Shown: positions 33,808 through 44,158, counted from the first letter of the stretch. The stretch: 64,000 bases of DNA from Prochlorococcus sp. AG-347-I19 (GCA_003279105.1 QCBO01000001.1:124001-188000); one strand, 5' to 3'. A program made the numbers and translations. The notes: a model not told the origin generated them from the sequence alone.

Positions 33808-34689
33808 GTGTCATTAATCGACTGGTTTGCTGCAAGGCGTAAAGATCAATTTGTTGGGAAAGTTTCGCAAGATACTGATGAGGGAGATGGTTTGTGGGTT
33901 AAATGTTCAGAATGTTCGCAAGTAGCCTATAGAAAAGACCTAATTTCAAATTTCAATGTTTGTAATAATTGTGGACACCACAATAGGATTAATAGCGATG
34001 AAAGGATAAATATAATTGCAGACAAAAATTCATTCGAAGAGTTTGATAGTTCACTAAGTCCTACAGATCCTTTAGGTTTTAAAGATAGAAGATCATATGC
34101 TGATCGAATTAAAGAAAGTCAAGCAGGTACAGGTTTAAGAGATGGAGTCGTAACTGGTATCTGTTCTGTAAATTCAATGCCTTTAGCATTAGCTGTTATG
34201 GATTTTAGATTCATGGGAGGATCCATGGGTTCAGTAGTTGGTGAAAAAATTACAAGGATAATTGAGAGAGCAACTTTAGAAAAGTTTCCAATTCTTATTG
34301 TTTGTGCATCAGGAGGAGCAAGGATGCAAGAAGGTATGTTAAGTCTCATGCAAATGGCAAAAATATCTGGAGCACTAAAAAAACATAAAGAAAAAAATCT
34401 TCTTTATATGCCCTTATTAACTCATCCAACCACTGGAGGGGTAACAGCAAGTTTCGCAATGTTAGGTGACTTAATATTGGCCGAACCTAAAGCTCTTATT
34501 GGATTTGCGGGAAGAAGGGTTATAGAACAAACATTAAGAGAAAAATTACCCGATAATTTTCAAACAGCTGAATATCTGCTTGAGCATGGTTTTGTTGATG
34601 TAATAGTTAAAAGGAAAGATCTCAAGGATACTCTGACTAAAATTTTAAAAATTCATGGTGTAAAAGAACTTGTAAAAGCAAAAATATAA
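33808..34689 (+). CDS. accD: Acetyl-CoA carboxylase carboxyltransferase subunit beta
   Basis: Fatty-acid synthesis: with AccA it transfers the carboxyl group from biotin to acetyl-CoA. 293 residues. N-terminal four-cysteine zinc ribbon (CSECS and CNNCG, about residues 34-56), then the crotonase-like domain with [29 protein letters not shown] and [19 protein letters not shown] start; 2 bp after its stop begins an exported small protein. Confidence 0.96.
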   Translation: MSLIDWFAARRKDQFVGKVSQDTDEGDGLWVKCSECSQVAYRKDLISNFNVCNNCGHHNRINSDERINIIADKNSFEEFDSSLSPTDPLGFKDRRSYADRIKESQAGTGLRDGVVTGICSVNSMPLALAVMDFRFMGGSMGSVVGEKITRIIERATLEKFPILIVCASGGARMQEGMLSLMQMAKISGALKKHKEKNLLYMPLLTHPTTGGVTASFAMLGDLILAEPKALIGFAGRRVIEQTLREKLPDNFQTAEYLLEHGFVDVIVKRKDLKDTLTKILKIHGVKELVKAKI

Positions 34690-34690
34690 A

Positions 34691-35095
34691 ATGAGAATTA
34701 TTTCAAATTTATTTTATTTTTCTTTGAGTCTTTTATTTTTTATTATAAATTTTGCTTCCTATTCATATGCGATAGGAAATGTTGACTGGGTCCTACTAAA
34801 AGAGAATAATGAAGGGAAAGAATGGCTAGATAAAGGGAGTATTAAGGAGCTTCCAAATAATGAAATAAGTGTTTTAACAAAGTTCTTTAAAAATCCAACT
34901 AATTCTGGAGATGATGGAGAGTTATCACTTTATGTAATGAGAATTAATTGCGATGAAAAAAAGTTTAAGGATACTTCAATAAATGGAATTCCTCAATTTA
35001 ATTCAAAATGGCGAACTTCTAATGATGATGAACTAATTGATGTTGTTATCGAAAATAGTTGTTCAGATTTATTAATGGATAAGAATGATTTCTAA
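34691..35095 (+). CDS. Exported hypothetical protein, 134 aa
   Basis: Signal peptide (IISNLFYFSLSLLFFIINFA, cleavage likely after YSYA). The mature domain begins VDWVLLKENNEGKEWLDKGS, and contains SVLTKFFKNP, SLYVMRINCDEKKFKD and a final Cys before the C-terminus. The pattern (WxxL, YxVxxxxCxxxKFK) resembles small secreted bacterial proteins of unknown role. Two cysteines could pair. It overlaps the next gene by 11 bp. Confidence 0.72.
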   Translation: MRIISNLFYFSLSLLFFIINFASYSYAIGNVDWVLLKENNEGKEWLDKGSIKELPNNEISVLTKFFKNPTNSGDDGELSLYVMRINCDEKKFKDTSINGIPQFNSKWRTSNDDELIDVVIENSCSDLLMDKNDF

Positions 35096-36182
35096 TAATA
35101 AAAAATTAAAAATAGCAATAGCTGGACTAGGGTTTGGTAAAAAAGTTCATTTAGAGGCACTAAAAGAGTCTGATTACTTAACTCCTGTAGCTATTTATCA
35201 TTACGAGAAAAAGCAAAAATCGATATTAGAAAAAGAAACGGGCTTAGATTTTTTTCATAATTGGGAAGAATTAGTTAACTCTCCAAAAATTGATGGGATC
35301 ATTATTGCTACCCCTCCTGAATCAAGATTTAAGTTAGCAAAACAAGCTCTTGAGAATAATAAAAATTTGCTCCTAGAAAAACCCGTTTCAATATCCTCCT
35401 CAGAAATTGAAGAGCTTCAGAGAATATCTTTGATTAATAATTTAAGCGTATGTGTTGATTTTGAATATAGAGCTGTACCTCTTTTCCTTCAGACAAAAAA
35501 ACTTATTGATGAGAATATCTTAGGAAATATATATTTAGTTAAATTAGATTGGTTAATGGGCAGTAGATCCGATCCCAAAAGATCTTGGAATTGGTATGCA
35601 TTGGAAGAAAAAGGTGGAGGAGTTATTGGCGCGTTAGGTACTCATGCATTCGATATGTTGAATTGGTTTTTTGGAGAAGCAATAAACGTTACTGGTAAGT
35701 TAGCAACATCAATAAAAAAAAGACCTTTACCTAATTCATCTAATTTAAAAAATGTTACGAGTGAAGATGTATGTTTAGCCAATATAGAAATATCAAACTA
35801 CAGCTCGAGTCTTATTCCATGTCAGGTATCTTTATCATCGATTTCTAAAAACGGTAGAGGATTTAGTTTAGAGATATATGGAAGCGAAGGTTCACTTATT
35901 CTTAAAAGCGAAAACCAAAAAGATTATGTACATGGTTTTAATTTGAAATATTCAAACAACGAAAATAAGATACAAAATCTAACTGCAGATTCAAGTTTTA
36001 ATTTTGAAAAAACATGGACTGATGGGAGGATAGCTCCAGTTTTGAGAATTCAAAATTTATGGGCTGAGAGTATTTTTAATAAAACACCTGTAATCCCAGG
36101 CTTATGTGAGGGACTTGCTAGTCATAAAGTTTGCGAAGCCATAAGAGAATCTTCGAAAAGTGGATTAAGTATCAAAATTTAA
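35085..36182 (+). CDS. Gfo/Idh/MocA-family oxidoreductase
   Basis: 365 residues. NAD(P)-binding GLGFGKKVHLEAL at the N-terminus, IIATPPESRFKLAKQALENN and the EKP motif (LLEKPVSISS) that carries the conserved lysine, then the GGGVIGALGTHAFDMLNWFFG block with the catalytic His. Substrate probably a sugar or inositol derivative, not predictable here. The start lies inside the previous gene's last codons. Confidence 0.9.
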   Translation: MISNNKKLKIAIAGLGFGKKVHLEALKESDYLTPVAIYHYEKKQKSILEKETGLDFFHNWEELVNSPKIDGIIIATPPESRFKLAKQALENNKNLLLEKPVSISSSEIEELQRISLINNLSVCVDFEYRAVPLFLQTKKLIDENILGNIYLVKLDWLMGSRSDPKRSWNWYALEEKGGGVIGALGTHAFDMLNWFFGEAINVTGKLATSIKKRPLPNSSNLKNVTSEDVCLANIEISNYSSSLIPCQVSLSSISKNGRGFSLEIYGSEGSLILKSENQKDYVHGFNLKYSNNENKIQNLTADSSFNFEKTWTDGRIAPVLRIQNLWAESIFNKTPVIPGLCEGLASHKVCEAIRESSKSGLSIKI

Positions 36183-36285
36183 GGCTATACATTTATAAGT
36201 AGCAATTATCACCCGATAAAGTATTGAATTGATTTTATTTTTTTTTCATATTCTGGAAAAATCAATTGAACTGAATTATTAAAGA

Positions 36286-37353
36286 ATGGCTTTAAATTAT
36301 TACAAAAATGAGCTAAAAGAAAATGCTCAATTACTAGCTTCTAAAGGAAAAGGGATATTAGCAGTAGATGAATCCACTAAAACAGTAGGTAAAAGACTTG
36401 CTGGTATTGGCGTTGAGAATACTGAAGACAATAGGAAGGCATATAGAGGAATGCTTTTTACTACAGAAGGTCTTGGCAAATATATAAGTGGGGCAATCCT
36501 CTTCGAAGAAACTCTTTATCAGAATCACCAAGATGGTGAGTCAATGGTTAAGAAACTAAATGATTTAGGTATTATTCCAGGGATAAAGGTCGATAAAGGC
36601 CTAAATCCACTTCCAGGAGGAGGAGATGTAGAAACTTTTTGTTCTGGCCTGGATGGGTTAGTTGAAAGAGCAGCAAAATATTATGAACAAGGTGCCAGAT
36701 TTGCAAAGTGGAGAGCAGTTCTGCAAATTACAAATGATGGTTGTCCTTCAAAACTATCAATTCAAGAGAATGCTTGGGGATTAGCAAGGTATGCAAGATC
36801 AGTTCAAGAATCTGGGTTGGTACCAATTATTGAACCTGAAATCTTGATGGACGGTGACCATACTATTGAAAAAACTGCTGAAGTTCAAGAAGAGGTAATA
36901 AAGCAGGTTTATATTGCCTGTCAAGCAAATGGAGTTTTTTTAGAAGGCACTCTATTAAAACCTTCTATGACTGTTAATGGAGCAGATTGTCCAACAAAGG
37001 CTGATCCTATGAAAGTTGCTGAAATGACAATAAGAACTATGGAAAGATGTGTTCCAGCATCTGTCCCTGGAATAGTTTTCTTATCAGGAGGGTTAAGCGA
37101 AGAAGCTGCTTCTGTTTATTTAAATAATATGAACACTCTTTACAGGAAAGCTTTATGGAATGTTTCATTCTCCTATGGAAGAGCATTACAACACTCATGC
37201 TTAAAGGCCTGGAAAGGAAGCGACGTTGAAGGCGGCCAAAAGGCATTAATAGCAAGAGCGCAAGCAAACTCTGAAGCTTCAAAAGGTGCCTATGTAGCAG
37301 GATCTCAACCTTCATCTGATGAGCAATTGTTTGTAGCAGGCTACACTTACTAA
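36286..37353 (+). CDS. Class I fructose-bisphosphate aldolase
   Basis: Schiff-base aldolase of glycolysis/Calvin cycle. 355 residues, like eukaryotic class I. LAVDESTKTVGKRL, the active-site Lys141 in FAKWRAVLQI, EPEILMDGDH, and the Schiff-base Lys225 in EGTLLKPSMTV are all present. ATG start. It is immediately followed (about 146 bp) by an unrelated class II aldolase on the same strand, an unusual pairing. Confidence 0.95.
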   Translation: MALNYYKNELKENAQLLASKGKGILAVDESTKTVGKRLAGIGVENTEDNRKAYRGMLFTTEGLGKYISGAILFEETLYQNHQDGESMVKKLNDLGIIPGIKVDKGLNPLPGGGDVETFCSGLDGLVERAAKYYEQGARFAKWRAVLQITNDGCPSKLSIQENAWGLARYARSVQESGLVPIIEPEILMDGDHTIEKTAEVQEEVIKQVYIACQANGVFLEGTLLKPSMTVNGADCPTKADPMKVAEMTIRTMERCVPASVPGIVFLSGGLSEEAASVYLNNMNTLYRKALWNVSFSYGRALQHSCLKAWKGSDVEGGQKALIARAQANSEASKGAYVAGSQPSSDEQLFVAGYTY

Positions 37354-37499
37354 CTAAAATATTCAAAAATATACTCTGGGTAATAAAATTAGTTTCTTTA
37401 ATTTAGTATTTTGTATATCTAATGACGTGACATTTGATACCTCTTTATACTAAACTCGCGGAAACATATGCTTTATATAGCATTTAACTTATTTTAATT

Positions 37500-38573
37500 A
37501 TGGCCCTCGTCCCACTAAGACTACTTTTAGATCACGCTGCTGAGAATGGTTACGGTATTCCAGCTTTCAATGTTAATAACCTTGAGCAAGTTCAAGCAAT
37601 CATGGAAGCAGCACATGAAACTGATAGTCCTGTAATCCTCCAAGCTTCAAGAGGGGCAAGAAATTATGCAGGAGAAATTTTCCTACGTCATCTAATACTT
37701 GCCGCTACAGAAACATATCCTAATATTCCAGTTGTAATGCACCAAGACCATGGTAATGAGCCATCAACATGCTATTCAGCGGCAATAAATGGTTTCACAT
37801 CAGTAATGATGGATGGTTCTCTAGAAGCAGATGCAAAAACACCCGCTAGTTACGAATATAATGTTGCAGTAACTAAAAAAGTAGTAGATTTTGCTCATTC
37901 AGTTGGAGTTAGTGTTGAAGGAGAGTTGGGTTGCTTAGGTTCATTAGAAACAGGAAAGGGTGAGGCAGAAGATGGACATGGATTTGAAGGTGAACTTTCT
38001 ACAGATATGCTTTTAACTGATCCTGAAGAAGCGGCAGATTTTGTTGCTAAAACGAAAGTTGATGCATTAGCAATTGCTATAGGTACAAGTCACGGTGCAT
38101 ATAAATTCACAAGGAAGCCCACAGGAGAAGTTCTTGCAATAAGCAGAATCGCTGAAATCCATAAAGCACTTCCAAATACGCATCTTGTAATGCATGGATC
38201 AAGTTCAGTGCCTCAGGAATGGTTGGATATCATCAACAAATATGGTGGAGAAATCCCTCAAACATATGGTGTTCCTGTTGAAGAGATTCAAGAGGGAATA
38301 AGAAATGGAGTTAGGAAAGTCAACATTGATACCGATAACAGACTTGCTTTCACTGCCGCGGTTAGAGAAGCAGCATTTGCTGATAAGGCAAACTTTGACC
38401 CTAGACATTTCAACAAACCTGCTAGAAAATACATGAAGCAAGTTTGTCTTGACAGATACAAGCAGTTCTGGTGCGAAGGTCAAGCAAGTAAGATCAAACA
38501 AAGCAGCACTAATTACTTTGCTGATCTTTACGCAAAAGGTGATTTAGATCCAAAAGTAAAAGCTACTGTTTAA
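37500..38573 (+). CDS. fbaA: Class II fructose-bisphosphate aldolase (CbbA/FbaA type)
   Basis: Zn-dependent aldolase, also able to act as sedoheptulose-bisphosphate aldolase in the Calvin cycle. 357 residues: [29 protein letters not shown] with catalytic Asp83 and Zn ligand His84, [31 protein letters not shown] and [10 protein letters not shown]. Codons are biased as in strongly expressed genes. A strong terminator lies 18 bp after the stop. Confidence 0.96.
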   Translation: MALVPLRLLLDHAAENGYGIPAFNVNNLEQVQAIMEAAHETDSPVILQASRGARNYAGEIFLRHLILAATETYPNIPVVMHQDHGNEPSTCYSAAINGFTSVMMDGSLEADAKTPASYEYNVAVTKKVVDFAHSVGVSVEGELGCLGSLETGKGEAEDGHGFEGELSTDMLLTDPEEAADFVAKTKVDALAIAIGTSHGAYKFTRKPTGEVLAISRIAEIHKALPNTHLVMHGSSSVPQEWLDIINKYGGEIPQTYGVPVEEIQEGIRNGVRKVNIDTDNRLAFTAAVREAAFADKANFDPRHFNKPARKYMKQVCLDRYKQFWCEGQASKIKQSSTNYFADLYAKGDLDPKVKATV

Positions 38574-38591
38574 TTTCTTCCCAAATTTAAT

Positions 38592-38622
38592 AAAGACCTC
38601 CAAAATTGGGGGTCTTTTTTTT
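38592..38622 (+). terminator. Rho-independent terminator of class II aldolase
   Basis: AAAGACCTCC, loop AAAATT, GGGGGTCTTT (10-bp stem with one G-T pair) followed by a run of eight T on the plus strand. It sits directly between the convergent fbaA and purQ genes and ends at the purQ stop, so it may serve both strands. Confidence 0.85.
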
Positions 38623-39286
38623 ATTTCAATATTAATGATTTTAATGTAAAGAGACCATCAGTCCCACCAATTGTCTCATCACATGCTCGCTCTGGATGAG
38701 GCATTAAACCTAGAACATTTCCCTTTTCATTAGTTATGCCTGCTATATCGAATGAGGACCCATTAGGATTATTTTTATATCTCAAAGCAATCAATTCATT
38801 ATCTACAAGTTTTTTTAAAGTATCAGAATCACAATGATATCTTCCTTCTCCATGCGCTATTGGCAACTTAATAGTTTGTTTTTCATCTCCATTATTAAAC
38901 CAACCTCCTTTTGAAGAAACAATATCCAGTTCAACGTCATCACAGATAAAATTAAGATTTTTATTTGCAACAAGAGCACCAGGCAAAAACCCTGATTCAG
39001 TCAAAATTTGAAACCCATTACAAATTCCTAAAACTCTTTTCCCGCTTTTAACAAACTCATCCAAGGCATTTATTAATGGAGAGAATCTCGCAATTGCTCC
39101 GCATCTTAAATAATCACCATAGCTAAATCCTCCAGGTAAAACTATTGCATCTACATCACTTAAATCTGAAGACTCATGCCACAAGTATTTTGTTCTTATG
39201 TCTAGACAACCTTCCAATGCCCATGAAACATCACGATCGCAATTAGAACCAGGGAAGACAACAACTCCTACAGTAAAATTATCCAT
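38621..39286 (-). CDS. purQ: FGAM synthase subunit PurQ (glutaminase)
   Basis: Purine synthesis step 4, glutamine amidotransferase subunit of the three-part PurLQS complex. 221 residues, class I GATase: [31 protein letters not shown], catalytic Cys in [11 protein letters not shown], and the His/Glu pair in [13 protein letters not shown] 39286, one base after the purS stop. Convergent with fbaA. Confidence 0.96.
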   Translation of the reverse strand: MDNFTVGVVVFPGSNCDRDVSWALEGCLDIRTKYLWHESSDLSDVDAIVLPGGFSYGDYLRCGAIARFSPLINALDEFVKSGKRVLGICNGFQILTESGFLPGALVANKNLNFICDDVELDIVSSKGGWFNNGDEKQTIKLPIAHGEGRYHCDSDTLKKLVDNELIALRYKNNPNGSSFDIAGITNEKGNVLGLMPHPERACDETIGGTDGLFTLKSLILK

Positions 39287-39287
39287 C

Positions 39288-39542
39288 TTATAATTTTTCT
39301 AGTGAATACTCATAATCTTCAATGACAGTATTTGCGAATAACCTATCACACAATAAATCAATTTTTTCTCTTACTTCGTTTTCACCATTACCTTCTATTT
39401 TCACCTCAATAAATTTTCCTATACGTAATGATTTTATTCCCTCAGCTCCAAGTTTTATAGAAGCAGATTTTGTAGCTTCCCCAGCTGGATCTAAAACTGA
39501 GGGTCTTAGTCTTACAAAAACTTTTACAGCAAAATGGTCCAA
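39288..39542 (-). CDS. purS: FGAM synthase subunit PurS
   Basis: Small structural subunit that docks PurQ to PurL and channels ammonia. 84 residues, with [32 protein letters not shown] and a final [17 protein letters not shown] typical of PurS. The start codon is TTG at 39542, since the family N-terminus aligns there. Upstream of purQ by one base. Confidence 0.94.
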   Translation of the reverse strand: MDHFAVKVFVRLRPSVLDPAGEATKSASIKLGAEGIKSLRIGKFIEVKIEGNGENEVREKIDLLCDRLFANTVIEDYEYSLEKL

Positions 39543-39641
39543 TTAAAAATAAATTTCTACTAGAAGATTAGTTTAAATTTTAATAAAAAGTACTATTGAT
39601 TAATAAACAAATATTTTTTTAACTTTAGGTTTTTTGAGTTA

Positions 39642-39806
39642 TTAAATGTTTATATAGCCTCTACCAAAACAAACTAAGCAAGTTCTTCTTGAATTTTCAT
39701 GTGTTTTAAAATTTCCTGTCCCTCCACATTTTGAACATTTTATTTTATCAATTGAAGTAACGTCTTCAGAGATTATTCGCTTTAAAGCAATTTTTGGATT
39801 TTCCAT
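39642..39806 (-). CDS. DnaJ-type zinc-finger microprotein, 54 aa
   Basis: ATG 39806 to TAA 39642. It carries two CxxCxGxG-type repeats (Cys24-x2-Cys27-GGTG and Cys43-x2-Cys46-FGRG) forming one zinc site as in the DnaJ cysteine-rich domain and plant BSD2, without a J-domain. The N-terminus NPKIALKRIISEDVTS is a short helix. It lies 46 bp from the start-distal end of a CobW GTPase gene on the same strand. A protein-folding or redox role is plausible by analogy only. Confidence 0.65.
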   Translation of the reverse strand: MENPKIALKRIISEDVTSIDKIKCSKCGGTGNFKTHENSRRTCLVCFGRGYINI

Positions 39807-39852
39807 ATTGGGCTGTCTACTGTAGTAAGTATCCCGACTGCTAACTATAAAG

Positions 39853-40917
39853 TCAAATTGCTATTTTTGGGTCACTTAAAATCTTAAATTTCTCTTTAAT
39901 TTTTCTATTGAAAATTTTTATAGATTTTTCATCAAAGGAAATTATTACTAATTCAAGCCCAGCATTATCATTTGGTCTCCAACAATTGTCTGGAGCTTCT
40001 TCAAACCAAGTATTAATTTTCTTTCCAACAATTTGTATTTGTAAAGGCAATGATTTGTTTGGTATCCAAATACGTCCTTTTATTCGAAGAATATTTAATT
40101 CATCCAAGATTTTTGACATCTCCTTTTCAAAGTCATTTTTCTCAAGGAAATAATTTAATTTAAATGTATCTGATACAAGCTCAACATGATTATGGTCATG
40201 TTCTTCCGTTAAAAATTCTTTATAAGTCTCTTTTTTAAAATTAAAATCAAATAGATAATTTAAATCAATTTTGCCATTCTTGGATTTAAGGATTGGTGTA
40301 GATGAATTTAGACTTCCCTGGATTTTATTTTTTACAACGTCAAACTGATCATCATTTAAGATATCTGATCTAGAAACTAAAACAATATCAGAAACTTCTA
40401 GTTGCTCCTCAAAAAGTTCATCTATGGTGGCTTTGTGATCAATTTTATCTGTTTCATTATATTGTTTTGTTATTTTATTTAAATCATTAATTGGTGAACC
40501 ATTAAGCATTGATTCTCCATTAACGATACCAACAACAACATCAAGGTAGATGGAAGACCTAATCTCAGGCCAGTTAAGTGCTTGAATTAAGGGAATTGGT
40601 AATGCCAAGCCACTTGTTTCGATAATTATTGATTCGATAGGAGGATTAAATTCTAGGAGAGCTTTTATTGATGGAACAAAATCATCTTGAACAGTACAAC
40701 ATAAACATCCATTGTTTAATTCAATTACGCAGTCATCTTCAGATTCATCACATTTATCACAACTTTTAATCAAATCACCGTCAATTCCAACATCACCAAA
40801 TTCATTAATTATTAAACCAAATTCTTTATTACTCTCTTTTAATAGATATCTTAGAAAAGTTGTTTTACCTGAACCAAGAAATCCCGAAACAACTATAACT
40901 GGTATTTTTTTTTTCAT
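39853..40917 (-). CDS. CobW/COG0523-family metallochaperone GTPase
   Basis: 354 residues. P-loop VSGFLGSGKTTFLRYLL, the metal-binding CxCC motif in NNGCLCCTVQDDF, IIETSGLALPIPLI (Walker B/ETSG) and SRSDILN-type guanine specificity (NKxD replaced). A His/Asp-rich stretch (EEHDHNHVELV) and the C-terminal CobW_C domain follow. Members handle zinc, nickel, iron or cobalt; the His-rich loop hints at zinc, but this is not decided by sequence alone. Confidence 0.9.
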   Translation of the reverse strand: MKKKIPVIVVSGFLGSGKTTFLRYLLKESNKEFGLIINEFGDVGIDGDLIKSCDKCDESEDDCVIELNNGCLCCTVQDDFVPSIKALLEFNPPIESIIIETSGLALPIPLIQALNWPEIRSSIYLDVVVGIVNGESMLNGSPINDLNKITKQYNETDKIDHKATIDELFEEQLEVSDIVLVSRSDILNDDQFDVVKNKIQGSLNSSTPILKSKNGKIDLNYLFDFNFKKETYKEFLTEEHDHNHVELVSDTFKLNYFLEKNDFEKEMSKILDELNILRIKGRIWIPNKSLPLQIQIVGKKINTWFEEAPDNCWRPNDNAGLELVIISFDEKSIKIFNRKIKEKFKILSDPKIAI

Positions 40918-40926
40918 CTTTGATGA

Positions 40927-41439
40927 TTAACAACCTAAGCTATATTCTGTACTTTCTCCTGTAGAACTATTTGTGCCATTTGCAATCGCACATAATTGTT
41001 TTTGTTGTGTACGACTAAGAACAGCATCAGTAAAATCTGCACCATCTATTTTCGCACCTTCAAAATTACTCTCCATTAATAAAGCATTAGTAAAATTAAC
41101 ATCCGAAAGATCAGCATCTGTAAAGTCTGTTGCATAAGCTAGTGCATCTCTTAAATTTGCTCCAGTAAACTTTGAGTTTTGCAATTTACTATTATTGAAT
41201 ACCGCGCCTTCTAAATTACTTTCACTGAAATTAAACCCATTCAAATCAAACTTAACGTATTCGTTACCGCTTAAGTCTTGACCATGCATATCTGGCTCTA
41301 AATTAAGGTCTTGTTGGTTTCTAATCTCAGGAGGTCTTTTAGCCCATGCAGAATTTACAGAATTAAAAAATAAAATCCCAACGAACAACAAAGTAATTAA
41401 TGCATTCTTTAGTGAGGGGAAAACAATTGATTTAATCAT
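40927..41439 (-). CDS. Exported pentapeptide-repeat protein
   Basis: 170 residues. Signal peptide (about 1-33, ending NSAWA) followed by roughly a dozen A(D/N)LxX-type repeats (FSESNLEGAVFNNSKL..., ANLRDA, ADLSDVNF, AKIDGADF), giving a right-handed beta-helix. The tail has two Cys (QLCAIANG and YSLGC) that may pair. Such proteins are common in the thylakoid lumen of cyanobacteria. The stop is 9 bp upstream of the CobW gene, so co-transcription is likely. Confidence 0.88.
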   Translation of the reverse strand: MIKSIVFPSLKNALITLLFVGILFFNSVNSAWAKRPPEIRNQQDLNLEPDMHGQDLSGNEYVKFDLNGFNFSESNLEGAVFNNSKLQNSKFTGANLRDALAYATDFTDADLSDVNFTNALLMESNFEGAKIDGADFTDAVLSRTQQKQLCAIANGTNSSTGESTEYSLGC

Positions 41440-41502
41440 AATAAGACTGTATTTTAGAACTTAAGTATTTAAAGTTTGTAAGAGTATCTTAAAGGAAAAT
41501 AT

Positions 41503-42120
41503 ATGGCAATGTCACTAAAGGTTATTGTTCCTCCTCATCCATTAATAAAACATTGGCTTTCAATATTGCGAGAAAAAAGTACTCCAGATATTTTGTACTC
41601 AACAGGATTTGAGCAATTAGGGAAATGGCTTACATATGAAGCATTACGTAATTGGCTGCCATATAAAAAAGAAATAGTAAATACTGATAATGGGGACGCA
41701 GATGGATTTTTTATTAATAATGATTATCCAATAAAAGTGCTCGCAATGTTGCCCGAAGGGTTATCTCTTTGGTTTGGATCTAAAGAATTAATCCCTAATT
41801 CAACCCTCTCATTAGGAGAACTTCCTAAAACTATTGAATCAAATGAAGGAGTTATATTTTATTCAGAACAAATAACGACAAAATCAGCAACATTAGAAAC
41901 TTTAATTAAATTACAGGAATTAGGTGTTGATTCAAATAGGATTCTTTTAATAACTGCTATTTGCTCAAATAAAGGATTAAATGAAATTGCAAAATTATTC
42001 CCTAATCAGGTAATTTACACTTCTTGCATAGATGAGGAAGACGAAAAAACACCATTATTAGTACCCGGTATTGGGAATCCTTTATCGCGTTTAAGTACTA
42101 TATTTCAAGATAAGAACTAA
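41503..42120 (+). CDS. Uracil phosphoribosyltransferase-like protein, active site degenerate
   Basis: 205 residues. The opening LKVIVPPHPLIKHWLSILRE is the UPRT N-terminus, and the order of strands and helices fits the PRTase fold. However, the PRPP-binding loop is not conserved (VIFYSEQITTKSATLETLIK where Upp has a DPMLATG-type motif), and the C-terminal uracil-binding YxPGxGDxGDR motif is reduced to LLVPGIGNPLSRL. Catalysis is doubtful; a binding or regulatory role is possible. Confidence 0.7.
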   Translation: MAMSLKVIVPPHPLIKHWLSILREKSTPDILYSTGFEQLGKWLTYEALRNWLPYKKEIVNTDNGDADGFFINNDYPIKVLAMLPEGLSLWFGSKELIPNSTLSLGELPKTIESNEGVIFYSEQITTKSATLETLIKLQELGVDSNRILLITAICSNKGLNEIAKLFPNQVIYTSCIDEEDEKTPLLVPGIGNPLSRLSTIFQDKN

Positions 42121-42149
42121 TATAGAATATATGAGTAAATATTTTACCA

Positions 42150-42440
42150 ATGTCTGAATACAGAGATTCGTCTTCAAATAATCTTTTATCATTAATAAGC
42201 GGTGCTTTTATTGGAGCAGCAGGTCTAGCTTGGTGGTTAATTTCCGAAGCAGACAAAAGAAAGGAGGAAAAAAAACAAAAGGCAATGATGTATTCCTCCA
42301 GAATTCAAGACGGCTCAGAAGCGATTGATTCTAATAAAAATATAAATGAAGCTGAAGGAGAGAATCTAGAGAAGAAAGTTGAGCAACTTAATTCTGCAAT
42401 TGCTGATGTGAGGAAGCAACTTGAAGAGTTGGGGCAATAG
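42150..42440 (+). CDS. Membrane-anchored coiled-coil protein, 96 aa
   Basis: N-terminal membrane helix (LLSLISGAFIGAAGLAWWLI), then a strongly basic segment (DKRKEEKKQKA) and a C-terminal coiled coil (ENLEKKVEQLNSAIADVRKQ). ATG 42150. No family named. It lies between the UPRT-like gene and ilvD, in a short-spaced run on the same strand. Confidence 0.75.
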   Translation: MSEYRDSSSNNLLSLISGAFIGAAGLAWWLISEADKRKEEKKQKAMMYSSRIQDGSEAIDSNKNINEAEGENLEKKVEQLNSAIADVRKQLEELGQ

Positions 42441-42463
42441 AATAAAAAAGGTTCTCAAATAAT

Positions 42464-44137
42464 ATGAATAAACTCAGATCATCTGCAATAACCCAAGGTG
42501 TGCAAAGATCCCCTAACAGATCGATGTTAAGAGCTGTTGGATTTAATGATGAAGATTTTAATAAACCTATTATTGGCGTTGCAAATGGATACAGCACCAT
42601 AACACCATGCAATATGGGTTTAAATAAGTTAGCTCTTAAAGCTGAAGAGTCAATAAAAAGATCTGGTGGGATGCCTCAGATGTTTGGGACCATAACAGTA
42701 AGTGATGGAATTTCTATGGGAACAGAGGGCATGAAATATTCCCTAGTTTCAAGAGAAGTTATTGCTGATTCAATTGAAACAGCATGCAATGCTCAGAGTA
42801 TGGATGGAGTACTTGCTATAGGTGGATGTGATAAAAATATGCCGGGTGCAATGATTGCGATTGCAAGAATGAATATTCCCTCAATTTTCATTTATGGAGG
42901 GACAATAAAGCCTGGAAAATTGCATGGAGAAGATCTTACTGTTGTTAGTGCATTTGAAGCTGTTGGACAATTAACATCAGGCAAAATTAATGAAGAAAGG
43001 CTAATCCAAGTTGAGAAAAATTGTATTCCTGGTGCTGGTAGCTGTGGAGGGATGTTTACAGCTAATACAATGTCTGCGGTTATTGAAGTATTAGGGTTAA
43101 GTCTTCCTCACAGTTCCACTATGGCTGCTGAAGATCTTGAAAAAGAACTAAGTGCAGATAAAAGTGCTGAGATATTAGTCTCTGCAATAGAGAAAGATAT
43201 AAGACCTCTAGACCTAATGACTAAGAAAGCATTTGAAAATGCAATATCAGTAATTATGGCAATTGGCGGATCAACAAATGCCGTATTGCACATTTTAGCT
43301 ATTGCGAATACTGCAGGAATAGATATCAATATTAATGATTTTGAGAGAATCAGACAAAAAGTACCCGTTATTTGTGACCTTAAACCGAGTGGTAAATATG
43401 TGACGGTGGACCTTCATAATGCAGGTGGGATTCCACAAGTAATGAAAATACTGTTGAATGCAGGATTAATTCATGGCGATTGCAAAAACATTGAAGGCAA
43501 AACCATCTCAGAATACTTACAGAATATTCCAGATAAGCCTCCAACAAATCAAAATGTCATAAGAGACATAGATGATCCTCTTTACAAAAAAGGACATCTA
43601 GCAATATTAAAAGGTAACTTAGCGAGCGAAGGTTCTGTAGCCAAAATTAGCGGAGTAAAAAATCCTGTATTAACAGGTCCCGCAAAAATTTTTGAAAGTG
43701 AAGAGGATTGTTTAAAATCGATATTAAATAACGATATCAAGGCTGGTGATATTGTTGTTATCAGAAACGAGGGTCCTGTAGGAGGTCCAGGCATGAGAGA
43801 AATGTTAGCCCCAACATCTGCGATTGTTGGTCAAGGGCTTGGAGAGAAGGTGGCTTTAATTACTGATGGCAGATTTAGCGGGGGTACCTATGGTCTTGTT
43901 GTTGGTCACATAGCTCCAGAGGCTGCTGTAGGAGGAAATATCGCTCTAATAAAACAAGGTGATTTAATTACCGTAGATGCTGTAAAACAACTAATTGAAG
44001 TTGATTTATCTGACGAAGAATTAGAAAAAAGAAAAAAAGATTGGGTAAAACCTATTCAAAAATACAAAAGAGGAATTCTTTCAAAATATTCGAGAATCGT
44101 TAGCACATCAAGTTTAGGGGCTGTTACTGATTTATAA
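42464..44137 (+). CDS. ilvD: Dihydroxy-acid dehydratase
   Basis: Branched-chain amino-acid synthesis. 557 residues. Iron-sulfur cysteines lie in [21 protein letters not shown] and [14 protein letters not shown]; metal-site residues in [15 protein letters not shown], with catalytic Ser in that block. The length and motifs fit IlvD rather than Edd. ATG start. Oxygen-sensitive cluster protein, so iron supply links it to the 16-18 kb cluster only indirectly. Confidence 0.96.
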   Translation: MNKLRSSAITQGVQRSPNRSMLRAVGFNDEDFNKPIIGVANGYSTITPCNMGLNKLALKAEESIKRSGGMPQMFGTITVSDGISMGTEGMKYSLVSREVIADSIETACNAQSMDGVLAIGGCDKNMPGAMIAIARMNIPSIFIYGGTIKPGKLHGEDLTVVSAFEAVGQLTSGKINEERLIQVEKNCIPGAGSCGGMFTANTMSAVIEVLGLSLPHSSTMAAEDLEKELSADKSAEILVSAIEKDIRPLDLMTKKAFENAISVIMAIGGSTNAVLHILAIANTAGIDININDFERIRQKVPVICDLKPSGKYVTVDLHNAGGIPQVMKILLNAGLIHGDCKNIEGKTISEYLQNIPDKPPTNQNVIRDIDDPLYKKGHLAILKGNLASEGSVAKISGVKNPVLTGPAKIFESEEDCLKSILNNDIKAGDIVVIRNEGPVGGPGMREMLAPTSAIVGQGLGEKVALITDGRFSGGTYGLVVGHIAPEAAVGGNIALIKQGDLITVDAVKQLIEVDLSDEELEKRKKDWVKPIQKYKRGILSKYSRIVSTSSLGAVTDL

Positions 44138-44158
44138 ATCAACTCAAATTTAATTTTC

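Noticed and set aside
37037-37366. 109-codon minus-strand frame
   Set aside because: Antisense of the class I aldolase, with repetitive Leu/Ser/Arg composition.
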